A DNA stretch of 24,254 bases from DASRJX01 sp035649235 (lineage in GTDB: Bacteria; Acidobacteriota; Polarisedimenticolia; Gp22-AA2), in contig DASRJX010000076.1 in assembly GCA_035649235.1 (NCBI GenBank), positions 1-24,254 on the forward strand, read 5' to 3'. Positions within the stretch are counted from its first letter, which is position 1; each line of letters starts with the position of its first letter. Below the pieces are notes generated by a model. The model saw only the letters and a list, made by a program, of their open reading frames with translations, was not told where the DNA came from and searched no databases. Below are positions 7,367 to 17,793 of this stretch, piece by piece. A program made the position numbers and the translations under genes.

Positions 7367-7932
7367 AGCGGATCGGGATGTTCCTCATGCCCCAGGATGA
7401 CGACCCCGGCGAGCGCTGGGCGGACGCCATGCTGTCGGATCTGCGGGAGGAGAGGCTCGACATCGACGTGACCGGGCGGGTCATGCTGAGGCTGGAGGCG
7501 CTCCGTCCGTCGCCCGCTCCGGCCCCCCTGCCGGGATGCTGGCCCGGAGTGGCCTGGGCCGCCTCGTTCGCGCTCGGCTGCGCCTGCCTCGTCCTCCTGA
7601 TGGCGACGCTCGGCGCCATGGTGCTCGGCGGGGACGAAGGCGTCCGCGCCGCCTGGGCTCTGCTCACGTCCACCGGCCACGTGGCGTGGGGTCTCCTGGG
7701 GCGGTTCGTGCAGCTGTGCGCGGCCTTCCTGGGCACAGCACTGGTGCTGCTGCGCGACACCTTCGTCCTGCTCGACGCCCTGTCCCCCCTGGTGCGCGGC
7801 GCCGGAACCCTCGTGGCCGCCGCCGGGGCGCTTTCGATTGCCTGCAGTGCCTACGTCTTCGATCGGGCCAGACGAGGGGCGCCGATCACAGCACAGCACC
7901 ACACCGATCCGATCCGTGGAGGGCTTTCATGA
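7363..7932 (+). CDS. Putative membrane-bound anti-sigma factor
   Basis: This 189-residue protein starts at a GTG overlapping the sigma-factor stop by 4 bp. The N-terminal part of about 55 residues is soluble (ERWADAMLSDLREERLDIDVTGRVMLRLEAL), a pattern common in short cytoplasmic domains that hold ECF sigma factors. It is followed by hydrophobic segments at about 62-88, 107-132 and 144-166. I see no zinc-binding HxxxCxxC motif, so it would not be a ZAS-type anti-sigma. The anti-sigma call rests on position, coupled translation and topology rather than on a recognised domain. It ends in a 4-bp overlap with the next gene, completing a three-gene operon. Confidence 0.6.
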   Translation: MKRIGMFLMPQDDDPGERWADAMLSDLREERLDIDVTGRVMLRLEALRPSPAPAPLPGCWPGVAWAASFALGCACLVLLMATLGAMVLGGDEGVRAAWALLTSTGHVAWGLLGRFVQLCAAFLGTALVLLRDTFVLLDALSPLVRGAGTLVAAAGALSIACSAYVFDRARRGAPITAQHHTDPIRGGLS

Positions 7933-8984
7933 GACCTGTTCCGTTGACCGCGTTCCGTCTCGTCCTGGCGCTGGCGCTCGTCCCGGCGGCCGTCGCCGCC
8001 GCGGGCTCCGCGCACGCGGCGCCAGCCGGCGCCGGCCTCCCGCTGATCGCCACGGTCAACGTCACCGTCTCTCCGGACGTGTCGATCTACCAGGATTCCT
8101 ACGTTCCCAAGGGGCAGGTGCATGACGGGGACCTGGTCTCGCTGATGGGGGACGTGCGCGTCGAGGGGGAGGTGACGGGACAGGTCGTGGTGGTCATGGG
8201 GAGCCTCGATCTGAGCGGCACGGTGCGCGGCGACGTCGTGTCGGTGATGTCCCGGACGACGCTCAGCGACACCGCCGACGTCGGAGGGCAGCTGGTCGGC
8301 GTCGGCTGGTCGATCCAGCGCGCGATGGGCAGCAAGGTCGGAGGACAGGTGGTGAACGTCGGCTTCATGAACCTCCTCCCCTTCGCGGGCCACGGCGGGG
8401 GTCTCTCGGGCATCATCCGCTTCTTCTTCATCCTGCACCTGATCAAGCTCACCTTCCTGTTCGTCATCCTGCTCGTCATCACCGCGCTCATGCCGCGGCG
8501 GCTGTCGATCATCGCGGCGGCCTTCCCCGAGAAGTGGGGCTGGGGGCTCCTGGTCGGGCTGCTGACCTATTGCGGCGTCCTGATCGGCGTCTTCATCCTG
8601 GCTGTCACGATCATCGGGCTGCCTCTCGCGTTCGCGCTCTGGTACCTGGCGAAGGGGATCAAGTGGGTCGGCCTGGCGTCGATCTTCTACCTCGTGGGAC
8701 AGACGGCCGGGCGCAACCTGTTCCGCAGGGAGCTGCCGCACCTGGCGTCGGTCCTCGGAGGGTTCGTGGTCTACGCCCTCATGACGCTCGTGCCTGGCCT
8801 CGGGTGGGCGTTCAACCTGATCCTCAGCATGATGGCGCTCGGCCTGGCCCTCGTCACGAGGCTCGGCGGAGAGCCCGTCCCCGGCGCTCAGCCGGCCGGC
8901 GCGTCTCCCGCGTCCGGCGCCCGCGTGACCGGCGACGCCCCGATCGATCCATCGGGCGTCGGCGTTCCCCCGCTGGTCTCGTAG
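7929..8984 (+). CDS. Exported beta-helix (polymer-forming/bactofilin-like) multispan membrane protein
   Basis: The ATG at 7929 overlaps the previous stop (ATGA); the product is 351 residues. A signal peptide (about 1-30, ending SAHA-AP) is followed by a short repeat domain (about 65-147). Glycine-spaced strands there (GDLVSLMGDVRVEGEV, GQVVVVMGSLDLSGTV, GDVVSVMSRTTLSDTA) resemble bactofilin or other polymer-forming right-handed beta-helices. Four or five hydrophobic helices follow (about 163-187, 205-230, 232-256, 272-290, 292-310) and then a proline/alanine-rich tail of about 40 residues. The beta-helix domain is probably on the outer face of the membrane. As the third gene of a sigma/anti-sigma operon it is a likely effector or sensor of that system. 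The last 97 bp are also coding on the opposite strand. Confidence 0.75.
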   Translation: MRPVPLTAFRLVLALALVPAAVAAAGSAHAAPAGAGLPLIATVNVTVSPDVSIYQDSYVPKGQVHDGDLVSLMGDVRVEGEVTGQVVVVMGSLDLSGTVRGDVVSVMSRTTLSDTADVGGQLVGVGWSIQRAMGSKVGGQVVNVGFMNLLPFAGHGGGLSGIIRFFFILHLIKLTFLFVILLVITALMPRRLSIIAAAFPEKWGWGLLVGLLTYCGVLIGVFILAVTIIGLPLAFALWYLAKGIKWVGLASIFYLVGQTAGRNLFRRELPHLASVLGGFVVYALMTLVPGLGWAFNLILSMMALGLALVTRLGGEPVPGAQPAGASPASGARVTGDAPIDPSGVGVPPLVS

Positions 8985-10282
8985 CGGCCGGTCTGCGCCG
9001 CGGCCCGGCTTCGCTGCCAGCGGCCGAGCAGCAGGCTGAGCCCCATCCAGAGAACCACGATCGGCAGGCTGGCGAGCAGCACGCGCCGGGCGGGATCACC
9101 CGAGGAGGTCAGGATCTTGTAGACCCACGCGCCGGCCGCGTCCCCGCCCCGGTAGACGAACGTGTCGATGAAGCTTTTCGCCTTGTACTTCTCCTCGGTC
9201 GGGAGGACGGTGTAGAGAACCTCGCGCGCCGGCTTCGCGGTGGCATAGTCGGACGCGCGGCGCGCGACCTGGAACGCGGCCAGGACGCTGAGCATCGGGA
9301 ACGGCACGAGCGCTGCGAATCCGCACAGGCTGACGGCGGGCAGGATCGCCTGCGTCGGGCCCAGGCCGATGGCCGCGATGATCCGGCCGGTCAGCAGCGC
9401 CTGCCCGAGGAGCGCCAGGACGTTCACCAGGAGGTCGATGCGGGCGAAGATCGCCGTGCGTGCCTCGGGGCTCGCGGAGGCGGCCTCGATGATCCGCGCC
9501 TGCTCCAGGTAGACGAAGGTGGAGGTGGTCGTGAACAGGAGCATGCAGAGGGCGATGACCAGAAGGTAGGGGGACCGCAGCACGAGCGTGAGCCCTCCCC
9601 AGGCCCCGGTCCTGTCGAGGCGCGCGGCGACAGGTGCGGCACCGGCGCCGGCAGCGGTTCCGCGCGCCGCCGACAGGCTCTCCAGACGGCCGAAGCCGAC
9701 GAGGCTCGCCTCCATGAGCACGGCGGCCAGGAGCAAAAGCGAGGTCGACCCCACGATCCCCACCGTGGAGGCGGTCAGGAGCGAGCCGGCGATGCCCCCC
9801 AACGTCCCGCCGGCGCTGATGAACCCGAACAGCCGCTTCCCCTGGTCGCTCCGGAAGATGTCGGCCATGTAGGCCCAGAAGAGCGAGACCACGAAGAGAT
9901 TGAAGACGCTGGTCCAGATGTAGAAGGCGCGCGCGGCTCCCGCGCGCCCGGCCTCGGGCAGGAGCCGGAACAGGACGAAGAACAGGACCAGGTTGGCCGC
10001 GAAGAAGTGGAAGGCCGCAGGGATGAAGCGGCGCCGGGAGCAGCGCGACACCAGGGCGGAGAACAGCGGGCTCGCCAGGAGCGTCGCCAGGAGGGTCCCG
10101 GTGAACATCCACGGCAGGTTGCGGACCCCTCCGGCGATCCCCATCTCCTCCCGGAGCGGCCGCAGGATGTACCAGCCGGCGAAGACCAGGAAGCAGAAGA
10201 GGCCGGACCAGACGAGTGCTTGCGCCTCATCGTCCCGGACGGACGCGAGGCGCCGCAGGGCCGCGCGGAGACCCGGCGTCAC
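8888..10282 (-). CDS. NTP/NDP exchange transporter-like (ATP:ADP antiporter family) membrane protein
   Basis: This 464-residue polytopic protein has about 10-12 hydrophobic segments. It opens with a soluble stretch, then LVWSGLFCFLVFAGWYILRPLREEMGI and RNLPWMFTGTLLATLLASPLFSALVSR. The motifs FWAYMADIFRSDQGKRLFGFISAGGTLGGIAGS and AREVLYTVLPTEEKYKAKSFIDTFVYRGGDAAGAW are typical of the bacterial relatives of plastid/rickettsial ATP:ADP translocases. In free-living bacteria the substrate of these homologues is generally unproven. The GTG start overlaps the epimerase stop by 4 bp (GTGA), so the two are co-translated. The C-terminal tail of about 35 residues is disordered and lies in the 97-bp overlap with the convergent beta-helix gene. 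A more general MFS-type function is the alternative. Confidence 0.8.
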   Translation of the reverse strand: MTPGLRAALRRLASVRDDEAQALVWSGLFCFLVFAGWYILRPLREEMGIAGGVRNLPWMFTGTLLATLLASPLFSALVSRCSRRRFIPAAFHFFAANLVLFFVLFRLLPEAGRAGAARAFYIWTSVFNLFVVSLFWAYMADIFRSDQGKRLFGFISAGGTLGGIAGSLLTASTVGIVGSTSLLLLAAVLMEASLVGFGRLESLSAARGTAAGAGAAPVAARLDRTGAWGGLTLVLRSPYLLVIALCMLLFTTTSTFVYLEQARIIEAASASPEARTAIFARIDLLVNVLALLGQALLTGRIIAAIGLGPTQAILPAVSLCGFAALVPFPMLSVLAAFQVARRASDYATAKPAREVLYTVLPTEEKYKAKSFIDTFVYRGGDAAGAWVYKILTSSGDPARRVLLASLPIVVLWMGLSLLLGRWQRSRAAAQTGRYETSGGTPTPDGSIGASPVTRAPDAGDAPAG

Positions 10283-11487
10283 CCGACCGGTCGGGGGCGC
10301 GCGCGCCAGGCGGCCAGCACCTCGGCCTCGTGCTCGGGCTTGATCCCGCTCTTGAGCGCGGACTGGCGCTCCTTCGGCAAGGTGCGGAACCAGTCGAGCG
10401 TCGCCTTCACGGTCTCTTCAATCGGCCGGAAGTCGAGACCCTTGGCGATCGCCTTGGCGGAGCTGGTCCGGGCGAACCCGGCGCCGTCCCCGACCGGCGG
10501 CACCCAGACCGGCATGTCGGACCAGGGAGCGACCTTCTGCTCCTCCAGGAAGGCGGCGTCGACCCACGTGAAGGTCGCCTTCCCTCCCGAGGCGGCGTTG
10601 CAGGCGTCGAGCATGCGGCCGATCCCCAGCGCCTCCTTCGGCCCCACGGCGTTGTAGACACCGAAGGTCCGGCCCTCGATCACCTCGACGATCCACTCCC
10701 CCAGATCGCGGGCATCGATGTACTGCACCGGATCGGATGGCGAACCCGGCGCCAGGACTTCCCCCCCACGCGCCACGCGCACCGGCCAGTAAGTGAACCG
10801 GTCGGTCGGATCGCCGGGCCCGACGATGAGTCCCGGCCTGATGATGGTGACGCGCCCCGGCATCGCCTTCTCGGCCGACTGCTCGCACAGTGCCTTCAGC
10901 GCCCCGTAGGTTTCTCCCGTCACCTTCTCGACCGTCGGGTCCGGGATCGTGGCGACCGGCGTGCTTTCGTCCATCCCCGGCTTGCTGGTGTCGCCGTAGA
11001 CGGAGAGCGTGGAGATGAAGACGTAGTGCTGGACGGCGTCCTTGAGCAGGCTGGCCGAGTCGCGCACGATGCGGGGGACGTAGCCGGAGGTGTCGACGAC
11101 GGCGTCCCACTTCTTCCCCTCGAGCGCCTTCAGATCGCCGTCGCGGTCGCCGCGCAGCTTCTCGACGTCGGGGAAGAGCTCGGGATGCGTCTTGCCGCGG
11201 TTGAACAGCGTCAGCGCGTGGCCGCGCTGGCGCGCTGCCTCGACGATCTGCGGTCCCAGGAACCCGGTGCCGCCCAGGATCAGGATACGGCGCCCCTTAC
11301 CGGAGCCGCTTCCCGTCCCGGCCTTGTCCTTCGGCTGCTTCCGGGGCCGGTTCCCGCCGGCCGCGGGATCGGCCGCGCTGATCCGCCCCAAGGCCCCCGC
11401 GAGCGCCGCGGCCGCAGCCGCGCGCGCCAGGAACTGCCGGCGGGTGCGACGCGAGGCTTCTCCATCCTGTCGATGCGGGCGCTTCAT
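10279..11487 (-). CDS. Twin-arginine-exported NAD-dependent epimerase/dehydratase-like SDR
   Basis: The ATG at 11487 is chosen because a GGGGAGG ribosome binding site precedes it and the protein then begins with a twin-arginine signal (SRRTRRQFLARAAAAAALAG, residues 12-31). An upstream in-frame start would bury it. The 402-residue product has a basic, Gly/Lys-rich linker (about 40-67) and then an extended-SDR Rossmann fold: LGGTGFLG (71-78), FISTLSVYG (157-165) and the catalytic YxxxK (Tyr194, Lys198), with RPGLIVGPGDP downstream. Such enzymes act on nucleotide sugars or related NAD-dependent substrates; here the enzyme appears to be exported folded with its cofactor. The substrate is unknown. 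It is the first gene of an operon with the nucleotide-transporter-like gene. Confidence 0.82.
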   Translation of the reverse strand: MKRPHRQDGEASRRTRRQFLARAAAAAALAGALGRISAADPAAGGNRPRKQPKDKAGTGSGSGKGRRILILGGTGFLGPQIVEAARQRGHALTLFNRGKTHPELFPDVEKLRGDRDGDLKALEGKKWDAVVDTSGYVPRIVRDSASLLKDAVQHYVFISTLSVYGDTSKPGMDESTPVATIPDPTVEKVTGETYGALKALCEQSAEKAMPGRVTIIRPGLIVGPGDPTDRFTYWPVRVARGGEVLAPGSPSDPVQYIDARDLGEWIVEVIEGRTFGVYNAVGPKEALGIGRMLDACNAASGGKATFTWVDAAFLEEQKVAPWSDMPVWVPPVGDGAGFARTSSAKAIAKGLDFRPIEETVKATLDWFRTLPKERQSALKSGIKPEHEAEVLAAWRARPRPVG

Positions 11488-11541
11488 ACCTGCCTCCCCT
11501 CCGGACGAGCGCCACCACACGCACCCCGGAACGTGCATTCT

Positions 11542-11567
11542 AACGAATCCACGGCACCGGGGGTTCC
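11542..11567 (-). promoter_or_regulatory. Putative ECF-sigma promoter of the epimerase/transporter operon
   Basis: On the minus strand GGAACC (11567-11562) is followed after 16 bp by CGTT (11545-11542), a close match to the common ECF pattern GGAACC-N16-CGTT. The -35 and first spacer bases match the sigma-operon element at 6729 in 15 of 17 positions. The leader to the ATG at 11487 would be about 45 nt and contains a strong ribosome binding site. A TAGAAT hexamer (11542-11537) overlaps it and could serve sigma-70 instead. Confidence 0.45.
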
Positions 11568-11633
11568 TGGCGCCTGCGGATCGGGGCGGCGCGAAACGGC
11601 AGGCTCCTCTCCTCAAGTCGTGGCCAGGTCGAC

Positions 11634-11639
11634 TAGAAT
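11634..11639 (+). promoter_or_regulatory. -10 element of the metalloprotease gene
   Basis: TAGAAT matches TATAAT at five of six positions and lies 39 nt before the ATG at 11679. The leader would include the GGAGGG ribosome binding site (11668-11673). The bases 16-18 bp upstream do not form a good -35, so an activator may be needed or the element may be fortuitous. Confidence 0.3.
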
Positions 11640-11678
11640 CGTGGGCACCGTCAACCCCGCTCGCATTGGAGGGAATCC

Positions 11679-14513
11679 ATGAGATATCTCATGGCCGCGT
11701 GTCTCGCACCGCTCCTGCTTCTGCCCGCCGGTGCATCCGCCCAGACGAAGGTCCAGGGGAACCCCGCTCTCGACAGGCTGCGGGCCACGGCGCCGGGCCG
11801 GGTGGATGTGCGCTGGACGCCGGACCGCACCCGTATCCGGACGCTCGCCGGACGCCTCTCCTCTCCCCGCTCCGCTCCGGCGGAGGAGATCGCCCGTACG
11901 TTCCTGCTCGAGAACGGCGAACTGCTCCGCCTCGAGTCGGATCTCGGAGGCCTGAGACTGCTCGGCATCCGGCGCAGCCCCGGCGGCCGACACCTCGCGT
12001 ACGAACAGGATCACGATGGACTTCCCGTGTTCGACGGCGGGATCGATCTCCACGTGGACGGCGACGGCGCGGTGTATCTGGTCGAGAGCCGCTATGCCTC
12101 CACCTTCTCCACGCCGGCCGTGCCGCACATCTCGGCCGCGCGGGCCGCCGCCGCGGCCGTGGAGCACTTCCTGCGCGAATCTCAGCAGGGGCCGGACCGG
12201 GGCGGGCGTCCCTCTTCCCTCGCGGGACCCAGACCCGGTCGCCCCGAAACGACCGTCCCCCTGCTCGGATTCCTCACGGCAACGCCTTCTCCAAGGCTGG
12301 CGTTCCGGATCGTGCTGAGCACGCGCTCGCCCGTCAGCGCCGTGGAGTACTTCGTGAGCGCCGAGGACGGCTCCATCGCCGAATGGCGAAGCCTCGAGCA
12401 GACGGCCGGCGATGGCCAGGGGAAGGTCTTCGATCCCAACCCCGTCGCCTTCCTAAGCGACACGAGCCTGCGCGATCTCGACGATGCGGCTGACGCGTCG
12501 TTCTCCTCTGCCTACCTGAGCGTCCCGCTTCCGTCGTTGCGGCGCCTGCTCCTGGGGGTGCTCGGCCCCTACACCCTGAGCGGTCCTCATGTGGTCGTGA
12601 ACGACTTCCTGGAGCAGCCCTTGAATCCGCTGCTCGTGTCCTCCGACGGGCGCTTCGAGTTCACGCGGGATCAGCAGGGGTTCGAGAGCGCCATGGCCTA
12701 CTACCACGTCGACCGGAACCAGCGCTACATCCAGTCGCTCGGCTTCGACGACGTCAACAACCGGGCCATCCGTGCCGATCCGCACGGACTGAACGGGGTC
12801 GACAACTCCCACTACATCGGGTTCCCGATCGGCTGGGGCTACCTGGCGTTCGGCGAAGGGGGCGTGGACGACGCCGAGGACGCCGACGTCATCCTGCACG
12901 AGTACGGGCACGCCATCCAGGACAACCAGACATTCGGACGGTATCTGGGGAGCGGCGAGGCGGGAGCGCAGGGGGAAGGGTTCTCGGACTACTGGGCCTT
13001 CAGCAACTCTCCGCCGGGCGGATTCGACCCACCCTGCATCGCCGAGTGGGACCTGGAGGGCGGCTGCCTGCGTCGAGTGGACACAGAGAAGCGGTACCCC
13101 GACGACCTCGCCGGCGAGGTCCACCGGGACGGCGAGATCTGGTCCTCGGTGCTGCACGCGGCGCACGTGGCGCTCGGCAAAGAGGCGGCCGACCGGATCG
13201 TGCTCGAGAGCCACTTCCTCGTTCCGCGCGCGCCCGGTTTCTGCGACGGCGCCCGCGCGCTCCGACAGGCGGCGGCGACCCTGTACGACGAGGCCGAGGT
13301 CAGGGCCGTGGGCAGGGCGGCGGCTGACCGCGGCATCGCCGGCGACCTCGGCGTGCGGAACCTGGTGGTGCTCCGGGACGAGACCTTCGCTCTGCACCTG
13401 AAGTTCGACATCGCGAACGAAGGCCACTGCGCCGTCGGCCCTGCCACGCACTCCATCCACCTGATCGCACCGGGTTCAGGCTTCGACAGCGAGATCGCGA
13501 GAGTCGAGACGCTGGATCTCGAGCCCGAGGAGTCGGAGGCCTTCGATGTCGCCGTGTCCGGGCTACCGGAGCCGTGGCTCTATCGCATCACGATCGACGC
13601 AGAGGACCAGGAGGCCGAGATCGATGAGGACGACAACAGCGTCGACTCTCCCATCCAGGAGCCGCCCATCTTCGGAGCGCCTCCGACCATCCACTCGGTC
13701 GACCTGTCGGTCGACACGGAGACGGCGACCTGCGATCTCACGCGGATCCTCGAAGGGCATCTGTGCGACAACGGCTACCCCGCCGACCAGTTCGCGTCGC
13801 CGTTTCCTTTCGTGATTCTGACCGTGCAGTTCAGCGAGGTCAGCCTGAGCGCCCGCGTGACCGACCCCGACAGCACTCCCTCGATGAGCGACGTCCTCCT
13901 GGTGGCGGCGAGCTTTCTCAGGCCGACGGCCGGCGGCGCGGGGGAGGAGGTCTCGCTGATTCTGCTCGACGACGGGAGCCAGAACCTCTTCTACTTCCTC
14001 CAGAGTGGTGTGATCCCGGAGGACTGCGACACCACTCCGGGGGCCTGCGCGTGTGGGCCGGCCACCTACCCGGCGACGTCGCACGATCCGATCGCGAACG
14101 ACGCCGTCTTCACGCGCGTCCTGTCGTTCGTCGCGTCGGGCCCGGGAACTCCCGCGGGCCCGAACACGCTGGCCCTGAGTCAGAACTGTATCGCTCGCGA
14201 CCGCCGGCAGAGCCCGTTTCCGGCCGACGAGCTGGTGGCCCACCCGCCGGCGTTCAAGATCGAGGCCGTGGACAGGTCGGGGAACATCCTTCAGTGGCCG
14301 GTGCTGCCGCCCGTCACCATCGAGCCAACGACCGTTTCGTGCGACGGGGACCTCTGCGGCTGCTGCCTCCTGATGAGCCCGATTCCCCTCGCCGAGCCGG
14401 CGGACGGAGGCTGCCGGGGCCTGCCGGGGCTGGCAGGCGTGCCAGGATCGGGCTTCGAGAACGGCTTCTGCGTGGATCTACTGGGGGTGGGCCCGCCGGC
14501 CCGCGCCGATTGA
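11679..14513 (+). CDS. Secreted zinc metalloprotease (gluzincin, thermolysin/fungalysin-like) with CARDB-like domain
   Basis: This 944-residue protein has a strong ribosome binding site (GGAGGG, 5 nt from the ATG) and a signal peptide cleaved near ASA-Q (about 21-22). Residues about 25-170 look like an FTP/PepSY-type propeptide (EEIARTFLLENGELLRL, GLPVFDGGIDLHVDGDGAVYLV). The catalytic domain contains HEYGH (His407, Glu408, His411) and the third zinc ligand Glu433 in GEGFSDYW, 22 residues later, as in gluzincins of the M4/M36 type. Residues about 555-660 form a CARDB-like adhesion domain (LHLKFDIANEGHCAVGP, then ITIDAEDQEAEIDEDDNSV). The last 280 residues are unassigned and end in a cysteine-rich segment. 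It is expected to be secreted, self-processed and active in extracellular proteolysis. It is transcribed divergently from the exported epimerase operon. Confidence 0.88.
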   Translation: MRYLMAACLAPLLLLPAGASAQTKVQGNPALDRLRATAPGRVDVRWTPDRTRIRTLAGRLSSPRSAPAEEIARTFLLENGELLRLESDLGGLRLLGIRRSPGGRHLAYEQDHDGLPVFDGGIDLHVDGDGAVYLVESRYASTFSTPAVPHISAARAAAAAVEHFLRESQQGPDRGGRPSSLAGPRPGRPETTVPLLGFLTATPSPRLAFRIVLSTRSPVSAVEYFVSAEDGSIAEWRSLEQTAGDGQGKVFDPNPVAFLSDTSLRDLDDAADASFSSAYLSVPLPSLRRLLLGVLGPYTLSGPHVVVNDFLEQPLNPLLVSSDGRFEFTRDQQGFESAMAYYHVDRNQRYIQSLGFDDVNNRAIRADPHGLNGVDNSHYIGFPIGWGYLAFGEGGVDDAEDADVILHEYGHAIQDNQTFGRYLGSGEAGAQGEGFSDYWAFSNSPPGGFDPPCIAEWDLEGGCLRRVDTEKRYPDDLAGEVHRDGEIWSSVLHAAHVALGKEAADRIVLESHFLVPRAPGFCDGARALRQAAATLYDEAEVRAVGRAAADRGIAGDLGVRNLVVLRDETFALHLKFDIANEGHCAVGPATHSIHLIAPGSGFDSEIARVETLDLEPEESEAFDVAVSGLPEPWLYRITIDAEDQEAEIDEDDNSVDSPIQEPPIFGAPPTIHSVDLSVDTETATCDLTRILEGHLCDNGYPADQFASPFPFVILTVQFSEVSLSARVTDPDSTPSMSDVLLVAASFLRPTAGGAGEEVSLILLDDGSQNLFYFLQSGVIPEDCDTTPGACACGPATYPATSHDPIANDAVFTRVLSFVASGPGTPAGPNTLALSQNCIARDRRQSPFPADELVAHPPAFKIEAVDRSGNILQWPVLPPVTIEPTTVSCDGDLCGCCLLMSPIPLAEPADGGCRGLPGLAGVPGSGFENGFCVDLLGVGPPARAD
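14411..14430 (+). repeat. Perfect 10-bp tandem duplication inside the metalloprotease gene
   Basis: CTGCCGGGGC occurs twice back to back (14411-14420 and 14421-14430) in the codons for the C-terminal Gly/Leu/Pro segment. The unit is not a multiple of three, so gain or loss of one copy would change the last 30 or so residues. The current frame keeps a plausible Cys-containing C-terminus. Confidence 0.6.
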
Positions 14514-14556
14514 CGGTGGCAGGCCCGGTGGTGAGCCGCCGCTCCTGGAAGCGGGC

Positions 14557-15975
<1,419 letters not shown>

Positions 15976-15991
15976 CCGCGGCTCCCTTCGG

Positions 15992-17710
<1,719 letters not shown>

Positions 17711-17736
17711 GCCCTCCGGTGCCTCCCGCTTGGGGA

Positions 17737-17750
17737 TGCACTATATTACA
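17737..17750. promoter_or_regulatory. Putative BoxR operator over the boxC promoter
   Basis: TGCACTATATTACA has the form TGCA-N6-TACA and is an imperfect palindrome (10 of 14 positions symmetric). It overlaps the boxC -10 (TAATAT on the minus strand, 17748-17743). It resembles the TGCA-N6-TGCA-type sites that I recall for BoxR/BzdR regulators of benzoate pathways. A matching copy lies at 17777-17790, start to start 40 bp. BoxR binding here would block polymerase at boxC until benzoyl-CoA is present. Confidence 0.6.
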
Positions 17751-17776
17751 TTATTTTTTCTGACTGCCCGACTGCG

Positions 17777-17790
17777 TGCACTATACTACA
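17777..17790. promoter_or_regulatory. Putative BoxR operator over the boxR promoter
   Basis: TGCACTATACTACA differs from the site at 17737-17750 by one base and has the same orientation. It contains the boxR -10 (TATACT, 17782-17787), which has a possible -35 TTCTGA at 17758-17763 (18-bp spacer). The -10 ends 6 nt before the boxR ATG, so the transcript should start at or next to that codon. This arrangement predicts autorepression of boxR. Confidence 0.6.
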
Positions 17791-17793
17791 ACT

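Noticed and set aside
8534..10657. 707-codon plus-strand frame opposite the transporter and epimerase
   Set aside because: It is antisense to two recognisable genes, rich in Glu/Gly/Arg shadow sequence, and lacks a start context.
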